Below, piece by piece: positions 19,075-27,813 of a stretch of DNA of 64,000 bases. Origin of the DNA: Bacteroidaceae bacterium (GTDB taxonomy: Bacteria > Bacteroidota > Bacteroidia > Bacteroidales > Bacteroidaceae); the NCBI GenBank assembly GCA_017547385.1, contig JAFYPU010000007.1, forward strand, positions 1-64,000. Direction: 5' to 3'. The first letter of the stretch is position 1. Every line of letters begins with the position of its first letter. The notes under the pieces are model-generated. The model saw nothing but the letters and a program-made list of their open reading frames with translations. It did not search any database and was not told the origin of the DNA. The position numbers were made by a program, and so were the translations under genes.

Positions 19075-19565
19075 AATTTAACATAGTACGCATACCGTAT
19101 TCCACAAGTAGCCGCAAAGATAACAACGTGTTGTTGACATTATTCATGGAATTAAATTCACGTCTGCATGATTCACACCCATTCGTCTCAATCCAAACAT
19201 TCTTTATCTCATTCTTGCTAGTTCTGCCTTTCTGAGTAAACGAAGTCTCAATTGGGTTTTCATAGCAGAACATTCCATTATCGTTACGAGAGTAACTTTA
19301 TAGTCGGTTATCTTCTTTACTACGATAAATAATACGCAATGCTTGAGTCTTACACCTTCCTTTAAGGCGTTGAACTAAAACTTTTCAAAGATGAGATACC
19401 GTCAACCAATATGTTGTTACACTTCTTCCAAACTCTACTGTCTTTGTTTTCTTACCTCTGACTATCGGTCTGATATAAGGTTTGCTAATGCTTACAATTC
19501 TATTCGGGAGGTTCTAACAAGAGTCGCCACTACTGAAGTTGTTCTTCTGCGGTAGATATATTCGC
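19075..19565 (-). pseudogene. Decayed IS transposase (DDE type)
   Basis: The minus strand reads fragments of a DDE transposase in shifting frames: NRIVSISKPYIRPIVRGKKTK with TVEFG near 19440-19515, then NGMFCYENPIETSF with QKGRTSKNE near 19200-19280. These match the central catalytic region of the IS5/IS1182-like transposases common in Bacteroidales. Several stops and frame breaks interrupt it, no terminal repeats are evident, and both ends are missing. The 66-codon frame at 19073-19273 is part of this relic and not a separate gene. Confidence 0.65.
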
Positions 19566-19581
19566 GAGATAATCTCATATC

Positions 19582-19645
19582 TAACTAACATATTAAGAAT
19601 GATGACTACGTAATTTAATACTGCACCTATTTGGAGTTGATTCAT
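19582..19645 (-). pseudogene. 5' remnant of a second Wzx flippase
   Basis: An ATG at 19645 opens MNQLQIGAVLNYVVIILNMLV, a signature-like start of Bacteroidota Wzx flippases (first membrane helix). After about 21 codons the match stops and the transposase relic begins, so the flippase was probably cut by the IS and then lost. It differs from the N-terminus of the intact flippase at 17691-18965. Confidence 0.6.
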
Positions 19646-19709
19646 ATATTTTATTGAATTACAACTCTATAACATTTGTGGGTATAAAATATTTTTACAA
19701 ATGTTTGAA

Positions 19710-20101
19710 CTATATTCCAAGCATATCCTCAGGTCGAATAGGTGCGTAACCTCCATCCTTGGCTTCAAAGATTATTGTTCCCTCTTCTAAGTACTCCAAT
19801 TTATGAAATTACCCCGCAGGTATTTTGATAAGGCAATCCTCACCAGCTTTGAGGAAGAAAGACTCCATAAGGTTACCTTCAGCATCATAGAAATGTTCAC
19901 ACACTACCTTGCACCACCATCATTACCTCGGTCGTATCGGGATGACGATGGATTGGAACAATTGTTCCTGAACATAAAGCATTGAGCATACATTGTGAAG
20001 TATCTGATGCACTATTACGAAAATCATAATTGACACGTAAACGAAATTTTTCTCTTGCTTGTTCGCAGAGGGTTTGAGGAATTCTTGATTGAAAAGCGTA
20101 A
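19710..20101 (-). pseudogene. Degenerate WbuC-family cupin gene
   Basis: Reads as a WbuC cupin with a frameshift and a stop. The N-terminal half gives NYDFRNSASDTSQ, VPIHRHPDTTEVMMVVQG; after a one-base frame change the reading continues CEHFYDAEGNLMESFFLKAG, then PAG-stop-FHKLEYLEEG, IIFEAKDGGYAP. The in-frame TAA stands where glutamine is expected, and no start codon is evident. It ends with TAG at 19712-19710. It is a paralogue of the intact cupin at 3294-3677, not a recent copy. Confidence 0.85.
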
Positions 20102-20218
20102 AATTCTTTGATTTACATTGTAAACTATAGACTGTTCGCTTTTAGTTATTGGCAATGAGTTGTTAGCTTTTTAGCCTTAAATTCATTGACTGCTAACAGT
20201 CAAGAGTCAACGTGATTT

Positions 20219-21406
20219 CTACTCTTTCCTCCAAACCATCTTGTTCACCACGCCCGTATAACTTTGAATAAGTTTCACAATCTTGGTTGATACGTTCTCA
20301 TCTACATAATTAGGGACAGGGATTCCATTGTCGCCATTCTTGCACATTTCTACCGCTACATCCACAGCTTGCAACAAGTCGTGTTCGTTGATACCAGCCA
20401 AAACGAAACACCCCTTGTCAAGAGCTTCAGGACGCTCTGTTGAAGTACGAATACATACTGCAGGGAAAGGATGTCCAACAGAGGTAAAGAAGGAGCTCTC
20501 TTCCGGAAGTGTACCTGAGTCTGACACCACAGCGAAAGCATTCATCTGGAGGCAATTATAATCGTGAAAACCAAGGGGCTCCTGGCGAATTACTCGTGGA
20601 TCCAATTGGAAACCAGATGCTTCCAGACGATTTCTACTTCTTGGATGGCAACTGTAGAGAATAGGCATGTCATACTTTTCTGCCATCTTATTGATCGCGG
20701 TAAAGAGCGATACGAAGTTCTTTTCAGTATCTATGTTTTCTTCACGGTGAGCACTCAAGAGTATGTATTTACCTGGTTCTAATTTTAGCTGTTTGCCATT
20801 GGCTGTTAACTGTTGGTTGAGTTTCTCGAAGACATTGCTGTTCTTGATTTCTTCCAAATTCTCGTGCAACACTTCTGCCATAGGTGAACCGCTCACGTAG
20901 GTGCGTTGAGGTGCTACACTGCTAGCGTTGAGATAACGACGTGCGTGTTCAGAATAGCAGATGTTTACATCTGAAATAATATCTACGATACGGCGGTTGG
21001 TTTCTTCAGGAAGACATTCGTCAAAGCAACGGTTACCTGCTTCCATGTGGAAAATCGGAATATGCAAGCGCTTGGCACCAATCACACTGAGGCATGAATT
21101 AGTGTCACCCAACACCAAAACGGCATCGGGCTTAATCTGTACCATTAACTTGTAGCTCTTGTCAATGATATTACCCATAGTAGCACCAAGGTCGTCACCC
21201 ACAGCATCCAAATACACTTCGGGATCTGCCAACTTAAGATCCTTGAAGAAGACACCATTCAAGTTGTAGTCGTAATTCTGACCTGTGTGTGCCAAAACTG
21301 TGTCGAAATACTTACGACATTTATTGATTACTGCTGCTAAGCGGATGATTTCTGGGCGTGTTCCGACGATAATGAGCAGTTTGAGTTTACCATTATTTTT
21401 GAACAT
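20219..21406 (-). CDS. capG: UDP-N-acetyl sugar 2-epimerase (CapG/FnlC type)
   Basis: Non-hydrolysing nucleotide-sugar 2-epimerase of the WecB/CapG family. It begins with VGTRPEIIRLAAVI (about 14-27). HTGQNYD, GDTNSCLS, HMEAGNR and SAHREEN follow in the family order, with SDSGTLPEESSFF near the C-terminus. In company with capE and capF it should perform the last step to UDP-N-acetyl-L-fucosamine (epimerising UDP-N-acetyl-L-pneumosamine at C2). Length (395 aa) matches CapG. A plain WecB role (UDP-ManNAc) is the alternative, but the three-gene context argues for CapG. Confidence 0.92.
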   Translation of the reverse strand: MFKNNGKLKLLIIVGTRPEIIRLAAVINKCRKYFDTVLAHTGQNYDYNLNGVFFKDLKLADPEVYLDAVGDDLGATMGNIIDKSYKLMVQIKPDAVLVLGDTNSCLSVIGAKRLHIPIFHMEAGNRCFDECLPEETNRRIVDIISDVNICYSEHARRYLNASSVAPQRTYVSGSPMAEVLHENLEEIKNSNVFEKLNQQLTANGKQLKLEPGKYILLSAHREENIDTEKNFVSLFTAINKMAEKYDMPILYSCHPRSRNRLEASGFQLDPRVIRQEPLGFHDYNCLQMNAFAVVSDSGTLPEESSFFTSVGHPFPAVCIRTSTERPEALDKGCFVLAGINEHDLLQAVDVAVEMCKNGDNGIPVPNYVDENVSTKIVKLIQSYTGVVNKMVWRKE

Positions 21407-21454
21407 AGTTTACTCCTTTTTTTCCACGTATCTCTCATATTGACACGTATATTT

Positions 21455-21823
21455 TTATTTAATCACTTTATAACCTTGTTTAAAATCGCTTACATTAAAA
21501 TTTATCAAGACCCCTGCAGGAACGTCAAATAACTTCATGTAGGTGCGTATCTGCTTAAAGTGTACTGGCATAAGCGTTTCAACAGATTTTAACTCTATAA
21601 TAACTTTGTCCTCCACTAAAATATCTAAACGTAAGTCAGAACCAAGTGTAATATTCTTATACTTTATCTCTACTGGCATCTGTGAAGTAACTCTTAAACC
21701 TCTTGATTGAAGTTCGTACATCATTGCTTTCTCATAGACGCTTTCAAGCAATCCTGGGCCTAGGTGGTTGTACACCTCCATTGCTGCACCAACAGATTGG
21801 TATATAAGATTGTCGATGTTCAT
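21455..21823 (-). CDS. GxxExxY-family protein
   Basis: Small protein with the family hallmark LGPGLLESVYEKAM (about 21-34) and a later LRLDILVEDKVIIELKSVE segment, which resembles the core of a PD-(D/E)XK nuclease fold (D, then ELK). The function is unknown. The 122-aa length is normal. It sits between capF and capG, 39 nt after capF, although it has no known sugar role. A second, more distant copy is at 30108-30494. Such genes are often scattered in Bacteroidota capsule loci. Confidence 0.85.
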   Translation of the reverse strand: MNIDNLIYQSVGAAMEVYNHLGPGLLESVYEKAMMYELQSRGLRVTSQMPVEIKYKNITLGSDLRLDILVEDKVIIELKSVETLMPVHFKQIRTYMKLFDVPAGVLINFNVSDFKQGYKVIK

Positions 21824-21861
21824 CTATTATCCGTGACTATACGTGAGATACGTGGAGAAAG

Positions 21862-23061
21862 TTATACAGGATCAAAGAATGTATCCGGGCGTTCAGGATT
21901 AAAAATCTCGTTGCAATACATCACCGTTACTAGATCTTCAGTGTCTGACAAGTTGATAATGTTGTGCGTATACCCGGGAAGCATGATGACAGACTGAATG
22001 TTTTCACCACTCACTTCGTATTCACGAATTTCGTCTGCTCCCTCCTTACGCATTTGAATCAATCCATGTCCACTCACCACAATGAACTGTTCCCACTTGG
22101 TGTTGTGCCAATGTTGACCTTTGGTAACACCGGGTTTGGAGATATTGATGCTTACTTGACCACATTTCAAAGTGTGCACCAACTCCGTGAACGAACCACG
22201 ATCATCTTTATTCATCTTTAAGTCGAACACGGCCTTTTCTTGTGGTAGATAACTGAGGTATGTGCTATATAATCGTTTGGCAAAGCTATCCGCAGGGATT
22301 TCAGGAATCATCAACGTACGAGGCATTTCTTCAAACTGATGAAGCAAATCCACAATCTGTCCTAAAGTTGCTTTGTGCGTCACGGGACAATAGCAATAGC
22401 AGCCATCTGCTTGTGGAATCACGTCCAGTCCTTCAAATTCGCAGTGATGCTCCTTACCTTGTAGGCCGGCTATCATTTCCTCGACCAAGTCATCGATATA
22501 GAGCAGTTCCAACTCCACACTTGGATCGTTCACCTGTATTGGTAGATTATTGGCTATGTTATTACAAAAAGTAGCTACCGCCGAGTTATAATTGGGGCGA
22601 CACCATTTGCCATACAAATTGGGGAAACGGTATATCAAGACTTTAGCTCCGGCATCTTTTCCATAGTCAAGAAAGAGATCTTCACCGGCTTTCTTGCTGC
22701 GGCCATACTCACTGTTACCGAAACGACCAGTCAGCGATGCCTGTGCCGAACTTGAAAGCATCACAGGGCAATTATTGCCATGCTTCTTTAAGGTTTCAAG
22801 CAACTGTGAAGCAAACCCAAAGTTGCCCAGCATGAACTCCTCCGGATTTTGAGGACGATTAACTCCTGCCAGATTGAATACAAAGTTACAATCACGGCAA
22901 TAGTTTTCCAAATCCTCAACGGTGGAGTCTATATCATATTCATAGACCTCACTCACAGTAAGATTGCCATAGCAACGCGCCTTGCCGTCCTTTACATTTC
23001 TCAATTGTGCGCAAAGATTCTTCCCCACGAAGCCCTTGGCACCTGTGACTAGTATTTTCAT
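21862..23061 (-). CDS. capF: UDP-sugar reductase with C-terminal cupin (CapF/FnlB)
   Basis: Bifunctional-looking enzyme of the L-FucNAc pathway. The N-terminal short-chain dehydrogenase domain begins VTGAKGFVGKNLC (about 4-16), with the catalytic-type YGRSK motif near 120. From about residue 280 a cupin domain follows (RGSFTELVHT, QVSINISKPGVTKGQHWHNTKWEQF), with the histidines that bind zinc in CapF. It acts on the CapE product. Length (399 aa) is slightly above the usual 370. It lies between capE and a GxxExxY gene. Confidence 0.94.
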   Translation of the reverse strand: MKILVTGAKGFVGKNLCAQLRNVKDGKARCYGNLTVSEVYEYDIDSTVEDLENYCRDCNFVFNLAGVNRPQNPEEFMLGNFGFASQLLETLKKHGNNCPVMLSSSAQASLTGRFGNSEYGRSKKAGEDLFLDYGKDAGAKVLIYRFPNLYGKWCRPNYNSAVATFCNNIANNLPIQVNDPSVELELLYIDDLVEEMIAGLQGKEHHCEFEGLDVIPQADGCYCYCPVTHKATLGQIVDLLHQFEEMPRTLMIPEIPADSFAKRLYSTYLSYLPQEKAVFDLKMNKDDRGSFTELVHTLKCGQVSINISKPGVTKGQHWHNTKWEQFIVVSGHGLIQMRKEGADEIREYEVSGENIQSVIMLPGYTHNIINLSDTEDLVTVMYCNEIFNPERPDTFFDPV

Positions 23062-23138
23062 TGCTTATTTTTTTGTTTCCACGAATCTCACGGATTAACA
23101 AGTAAAATATACATGCGATACGCGTGATACGTGGAGCA

Positions 23139-24230
23139 TTACTCAGAGCGAATCTCCTTACCCTTACTGCGAGGTATCAGGCCCAAGTCCTCACGAATAA
23201 AGCGAAGTTTCAGGAGCAACTCTTTCATTCCTTCCACATCTAGACGACCGGTATTATGACTATGGTAGTCTTCAATCTTCGACACCTCTTCGCTACCATC
23301 CGTAAAGAACTTGTCGTAATTCAAATCTCGGTTATCACAGGGGATACGGTAGTAGTCACCCATGTCGATAGCCTTAGCCATTTCTTCACGGGTTACGAGT
23401 GTCTCATAGAGTTTTTCTCCGTGACGAGTACCAATCACACGCACTTCCGTTTCGCCATACTTGGGATTAATTTGAGCGTAAGTTTGCTTCAATGCCTCAG
23501 CAAGGACATCCAAAGTTGCAGCGGGTGCTTTCTGTACGAAGAGGTCGCCATTTTCACCATGTGTAAAGGCATAGATAACGAGGTCCACCGCATCGTCCAG
23601 GGTCATCATGAAGCGCGTCATGTTGGGGTCAGTAATAGTGATGGGTTTACCTTGCTCAATCTGTTCCACCCAAAGAGGTATTACAGAACCACGGCTTGCC
23701 ATAACGTTGCCATAACGTGTACAACAGATAGTAGTCTTTGCACCTTGTCCTAATTCACGACCCTTTGCAATAGCTACCTTTTCCATCAATGCCTTTGAAA
23801 TTCCCATTGCATTGATAGGATAAGCAGCCTTATCTGTTGAAAGTACCACCACATTCTTTACTTCATGGTCAATAGCTGAAAGAAGTACATTATGTGTACC
23901 AATTACATTGGTCATTGTCGCTTCCATGGGGAAAAATTCGCAACTGGGAACCTGCTTCAAGGCTGCAGCAGCAAATACATAGTCCACACCACGCATGGCT
24001 ACATCTACGGACTCACGATTTCGCACATTACCAATATAGAATTTTACTTTGCTTGCAACCTCAGGATATTGTGCTTGCAGGTGGTGGCGCATGTCATCCT
24101 GCTTCTTCTCGTCACGAGATAGAATACGAATTTCACGAATGTCACTCGTCAAAAAGCGACGAAGCACAGCGTTACCAAACGAACCTGTACCACCTGTAAT
24201 CAACAGGACTCTGTCTTTAAATACTGACAT
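23139..24230 (-). CDS. capE: UDP-GlcNAc 4,6-dehydratase/5-epimerase (CapE/FnlA)
   Basis: Short-chain dehydrogenase that opens the UDP-L-FucNAc pathway from UDP-GlcNAc. The NAD-binding loop is LLITGGTGSFGNAVLRRF at about 9-26, followed by AAALKQVPSCE and the STDKAAYPINAMGISKALMEK active-site stretch. An upstream in-frame extension is possible, but the ATG at 24230 (MSVFKDRVLLITGG) starts exactly at the first strand and gives 363 aa, close to CapE; the extra 32 codons lack conservation features and overlap the AT-rich spacer. It is followed by capF after 77 nt. Confidence 0.94.
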   Translation of the reverse strand: MSVFKDRVLLITGGTGSFGNAVLRRFLTSDIREIRILSRDEKKQDDMRHHLQAQYPEVASKVKFYIGNVRNRESVDVAMRGVDYVFAAAALKQVPSCEFFPMEATMTNVIGTHNVLLSAIDHEVKNVVVLSTDKAAYPINAMGISKALMEKVAIAKGRELGQGAKTTICCTRYGNVMASRGSVIPLWVEQIEQGKPITITDPNMTRFMMTLDDAVDLVIYAFTHGENGDLFVQKAPAATLDVLAEALKQTYAQINPKYGETEVRVIGTRHGEKLYETLVTREEMAKAIDMGDYYRIPCDNRDLNYDKFFTDGSEEVSKIEDYHSHNTGRLDVEGMKELLLKLRFIREDLGLIPRSKGKEIRSE

Positions 24231-24304
24231 ATATTTTAAATTTTTATTTACAATAGTTATATAGCTTTGTTTATTACCTTTTACTTTGACAATAAATCTT
24301 GATA

Positions 24305-25492
24305 TTACTCTGTTTCCACCACACAATCTTCAACACTCTCCGTTCCTGCTAAAGCGTCGTTTTCTCTTGTATCGTACTCGTATTCCGGATTTACACGAAC
24401 AACAATATCTCCTTTCTGGGAATAGTGTCTTGAACTCAACTTCCAATGCAACATGAAAGTATCTATATCGTGGGGAGCATGGACATATACTGTATCAAAG
24501 GTGATACGATCTTGGGGGTTGAGTGTTTGTTTGCTTTCAAAAATCTGCTTATCGTCAATGGAAGTGTCGTATATACTGCGAACCGGCAGAAGCGAGTGGG
24601 TTTTCTTCTCATTGGTGTCGGCAAAACACACCCTATCATCGTCGGCCTTTACCCATATTTTAATGTTATCAAGTGCCTCTGTTCCTTGATTGATAAAAAC
24701 TATCTGCAGCGGAACATAACTATGATTGATGATTTTTTGAACGATTCTCGCAGTTGCAATTGGGAGTATGGAAACTCTTAGGCTTTCGGCCAGTGCCTGC
24801 TGCTGTCTCAAAACACTATTTATGCCATCGAACCAACTCACCGGTGCTACAATATCTGTATGCTGGTCACATTGGTTACAATTGCTTGATGTATAATAAA
24901 TCCGCTTGTAACGTGGACTGATTGTGATTTCGTTCACGAGGTCAGCACCGGACAGAAGCAGCAAGGAGCAGGCATGTTGCGGCACATAAGCTGCTCGCTC
25001 TTTATCCACGTCCTCTATGATTTTCTTTATCCATCCGCTGAGTCCGCTCAAGCTACTTTCATCCGTAAAAAGCGTAATGGTGTCGTGATTGATGTCAAAC
25101 GGCATATACTCGATATGCTCATCTGCCTCCTTGTCAATGGAGGCCAAGGCTATCATTCGATTCTCGCCTTTAGCTCGCAAAGCATAACCATATTCATACA
25201 TTACGTTGCTATTGGGCATGTGCTTCGGCAACCTATGGGTCTCTTTCGGTGGATAATAGGTGGTAACCGGTGTGAGATCCGCCACAAAGATGTCGCAGTG
25301 ATTAATCTTCTCCAACACTTCTGTGGCAATGTTTCGCTTGCCTACTCGTTCGCGCGTATCTTGATCGATGAAGAGTTCTATTCCCTCCGTTGCCAATTGC
25401 TTCGCGGCTTTCCTCAATGCAGAGAACACAATACTCTTGGTGTCCTTACGATCATTTTGCCAGGAGAAGAACAATCTGTACCTATTCATCAT
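24305..25492 (-). CDS. TIR-like domain protein with C-terminal Ig-like region
   Basis: The N-terminal 140 residues match the TIR-like nucleotide-binding fold found in bacterial defence proteins. The first strand is RLFFSWQND, then IELFIDQDTRERVGKRNIATEVLEKI, DIFVADLTPV, and PNSNVMYEYGYALRAKG, whose NVxxExGxA motif contains the conserved glutamate. The remaining 250 residues look beta-rich (QIVFINQGTEALDNIKIWV resembles an Ig-like strand pair) and hold a CNQCDQH patch; I do not recognise them. A TTG at 25507 was rejected in favour of the ATG pair at 25492/25489. It stands alone between an AbiEii pair and capE. A role as an NAD-consuming or nucleotide-sensing defence effector is inferred. Confidence 0.65.
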   Translation of the reverse strand: MMNRYRLFFSWQNDRKDTKSIVFSALRKAAKQLATEGIELFIDQDTRERVGKRNIATEVLEKINHCDIFVADLTPVTTYYPPKETHRLPKHMPNSNVMYEYGYALRAKGENRMIALASIDKEADEHIEYMPFDINHDTITLFTDESSLSGLSGWIKKIIEDVDKERAAYVPQHACSLLLLSGADLVNEITISPRYKRIYYTSSNCNQCDQHTDIVAPVSWFDGINSVLRQQQALAESLRVSILPIATARIVQKIINHSYVPLQIVFINQGTEALDNIKIWVKADDDRVCFADTNEKKTHSLLPVRSIYDTSIDDKQIFESKQTLNPQDRITFDTVYVHAPHDIDTFMLHWKLSSRHYSQKGDIVVRVNPEYEYDTRENDALAGTESVEDCVVETE

Positions 25493-25604
25493 GGTTTGTT
25501 TCTTCAACTCTTTATGTGCTTCCCGTCTGTTATTTGCTCAAGAGAGCTTTGTGGTTTCTTGAGTTATACTATCTTAGTAATACACCTCGTTGGCAATTCA
25601 AAAT

Positions 25605-25690
25605 CAACAGATTGAACAAGATTACACGGTAGTCATTGGGAATAACAACTTAATAGTTTAATCTGTAAAATCTTGTTGAGAAACAAACTA
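25605..25690. repeat. Single hairpin repeat unit (TCAACA/TGTTGA family)
   Basis: One diverged unit of the family arrayed at 29764-30093. It opens with tcaacagattgaacaagatt and closes with aatctgtaaaatcttgttga, which pair imperfectly. It fills much of the 255-bp gap between the TIR-like and AbiEii genes. Confidence 0.6.
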
Positions 25691-25747
25691 CTGGTTGAAC
25701 AAATGAGATAATTGACTCAGCCGTAGTTATCTTTCAGAGTTGGCCTA

Positions 25748-26416
25748 TCAGCCTTGCTTGAAAGATATATCCCGATTTGTTGCTAACAAATCCTTTATAT
25801 AACTTTCAATTTCTTGTGCACTGATTTGATACTTTGGTTGAAGATGGTGTATCCGAGAGTCCCGTTCGAAGCGCTGCCCATTGGTAAGTATAGCCAAAAG
25901 ATTCTTTGTTCTCAATCTATGACCAGAATACTCTAACGCCAAGGCTATTATTTCATGAATTGCCACCCCTGTTTTGAGAATTGAGTATATGTCATAATAG
26001 TCACGAAAATTGGTACGGCGGAGCATCACTTCCATCTTCATTGCTCCAATGGAGATAATATCTGCCAAATAGATGTTGTTTAGCAAATGAAGACTCGACT
26101 TAACCGGTGAACATTTAGGAGAAGAGTAAAAAGAAAGTTTCACCCCTTCAAATAAAAATTCAACATGGTCTATATCTAAAATATCTCGGTGTTGTATCTC
26201 CCCAATTGTATTCAATTCTTTTTCAATACTACTCCAATCCACCTCCGGACGTTCTTCACGTGAGGTACGCCACTTCATGAAATCCAAATCCTCACTTTGT
26301 CTGGTGTTGATTTGAAGCGAAAGAGCTGTCCCCCCCACAAGCAAATATGGTTTAATACAGTCTAACGTTGAGACGGCTTCGAATATCTGTTGAGTGCGAG
26401 GAGCTAATCCTTTCAT
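25748..26416 (-). CDS. AbiEii/AbiGii-type nucleotidyltransferase toxin
   Basis: Nucleotidyltransferase of the AbiEii family, toxins of type IV-like abortive-infection modules. The core motif is LLVGGTALSLQI (about 26-37) followed by RQSEDLDFMKW, with the metal-binding acidic pair. The central TNFRDYYDIYSILK stretch is also typical. Length (222 aa) is at the short end of the family. It follows the small partner gene by 5 nt, so both are expressed from one promoter at 26797-26828. Members modify tRNA or other targets when unbalanced; its own target is unknown. Confidence 0.85.
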   Translation of the reverse strand: MKGLAPRTQQIFEAVSTLDCIKPYLLVGGTALSLQINTRQSEDLDFMKWRTSREERPEVDWSSIEKELNTIGEIQHRDILDIDHVEFLFEGVKLSFYSSPKCSPVKSSLHLLNNIYLADIISIGAMKMEVMLRRTNFRDYYDIYSILKTGVAIHEIIALALEYSGHRLRTKNLLAILTNGQRFERDSRIHHLQPKYQISAQEIESYIKDLLATNRDISFKQG

Positions 26417-26421
26417 GCTGA

Positions 26422-26757
26422 TTACATTGGTAAGCGATTATAATAGCGAGTGGTCATTGACTTCAAATAAATATCCGGTTTTTTTACTTTAAAGTAATAC
26501 CAAGCCAGGAACCGATTGAGAGCATATAGATATTCAGCTTGAGGTATGAGTTGCTCTTTCCACACTTTCTTGACTTTCGCAAAGGAGTATATTTGAAATA
26601 ATTGGTTGATTTCAGCTAAATCAAGATGTACCAATGCCTTTTCAATCAGCATATCGTCGGAGATGTCCTTAACATCAAATTCCCCATAAGACCAAAAGCA
26701 ATGCTCTTGCTTAAGTTTCTCAATGAGTTCGGACTTTATGGATGATGATTGCTGCAT
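26422..26757 (-). CDS. Small partner of AbiEii-type toxin (probable antitoxin)
   Basis: 111-aa protein encoded immediately upstream of the AbiEii-type gene. It resembles the short partner proteins found in the same position in other Bacteroidota (pattern FWSYGEFDVKDISDDMLIEKAL, then INQLFQIYSFAKVKKVWKEQL), not the classical AbiEi winged-helix antitoxin. It has no recognised catalytic motif. The gene order (partner first, toxin second) and the shared strong promoter support an antitoxin role, which remains inference. Confidence 0.65.
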   Translation of the reverse strand: MQQSSSIKSELIEKLKQEHCFWSYGEFDVKDISDDMLIEKALVHLDLAEINQLFQIYSFAKVKKVWKEQLIPQAEYLYALNRFLAWYYFKVKKPDIYLKSMTTRYYNRLPM

Positions 26758-26796
26758 AGGGCAAATAGGTTAAATCTTTGATTCATTATATGTTCA

Positions 26797-26828
26797 CAAA
26801 GATATTAACTAAATTACTTTTGCGCAAA
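26797..26828 (-). promoter_or_regulatory. Promoter of the AbiEii pair
   Basis: On the minus strand TTTG (26828-26825) is followed after 20 bp by TATCTTTG (26804-26797), an excellent match to the Bacteroidota sigma-ABfr consensus. It lies 40 bp upstream of the ATG at 26757. The module therefore has its own promoter inside the capsule transcript. Confidence 0.8.
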
Positions 26829-26879
26829 CGTTTTAGTTTTTTTAAGGTACAAATGCCATTGTAATTTCAAAATGAGTCA

Positions 26880-26912
26880 ACGCTTTAATCTGTAAAATCT
26901 TGTTGATGAATA
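26880..26912. repeat. Half-unit of the TCAACA/TGTTGA hairpin family
   Basis: The closing half only: aatctgtaaaatcttgttga as in the unit at 25605-25690. It shows that the family surrounds the AbiEii pair on both sides. Confidence 0.5.
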
Positions 26913-27066
26913 ATCAACTGATGATACAGCAAAGAGCCGGCCATCGCCTCATAATGAAAGTCCCATCTTCGTTTTTCTACAAGCACTGCAGATTTTTCTA
27001 CAAGGCCTGTAGGATCTAAGGCCTGCTTGGACTATCGCTTTCTATTGTTATTTAATGCCGTTTTTT

Positions 27067-27241
27067 TCTGTCACTCTGTCACTTTTAGCAGATACCTATC
27101 TATCATACAGATACTTACCAAGTGACAGATGTTATGACAGATACCACTTCATCTGTCACATCTATCACCATATCTATCACTCCACAACCACATAAAAATC
27201 AGTTGATTGTATATACCAAGTGACAGAGTGACAGATAATTT
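27067..27241. repeat. Nested inverted repeats of an 8-mer (TCTGTCAC)
   Basis: Two tandem TCTGTCAC copies (27067-27082) face two tandem GTGACAGA copies (27220-27235); the outer arms form a 17-bp perfect inverted repeat (27068-27084 with 27218-27234). Inside lies a second inverted pair, 27122-27131 with 27150-27159 (10 bp), plus an ATGACAGA variant. It is located downstream of the VirE-like gene. Iteron-like binding sites for a replication or regulatory protein are possible. The rest of 26829-27333 is A/T-rich with no gene. Confidence 0.75.
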
Positions 27242-27333
27242 GACATAAAAATCACGTGTGCGAATGTTTAAGCAAACCGTTACTTGCTTTTGGCAATCTA
27301 CAGAACAATGACTGATTTATACTTCTCTGCTAT

Positions 27334-27790
27334 CTACCCCTCTGTCTTTCAGACATCTCCCCTATTCTAGGGGCGAAGTTGCCATGCGGAGTGAATACGT
27401 AATGAAGACAGTTCGCGGGCAGACCGAATGGCTGCTGCTCACCTAAAATAGGGGAGCTCCGCAAAGCGGTGAGGGGTATAAAATTTAATAATCGAGAGCT
27501 TCAGAAACCAGGCGGATGCTCTTTCTACCCCTCTGTCTTTCAGACATCTCCCCTACTCTAGGGGCGAAGTTTCCATGCGGAGTGAATACGCAATGAAGAC
27601 AGTTCGCGGGCAGACCGAATGGCTGCTGCTCACCTAAAATAGGGGAGCTCCGCAAAGCGGTGAGGGGTATAAAATTTAATAATCGAGAGTTTCAGGAATC
27701 AGGCGAATGCTCTTTCTACCCCTCTGCTCAGAGGGCATCTCCCCTACTCTAGGGGCGAAGTTGCCATGCGGAGTGTGTATCTACGGTTTT
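27334..27790. repeat. Tandem 191-bp MITE/REP-like repeats
   Basis: Two full units (27334-27524 and 27525-27715) and a partial third (from 27716), each 191 bp apart. Every unit opens with ctacccctctg...tctcccctattctagggg and carries an oppositely oriented ctaaaataggggagctcc...ggtgaggggtat, so the ends are imperfect inverted repeats. A related element is at 351-480. There is no coding frame. It looks like a small non-autonomous element that has been tandemly amplified. Confidence 0.8.
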
Positions 27791-27813
27791 GAGGCAGAAA
27801 TTCTTTGTTTGGA

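Noticed and set aside
19073-19273. 66-codon frame as a small gene
   Set aside because: It reads in continuity with the decayed transposase fragments and starts inside them.
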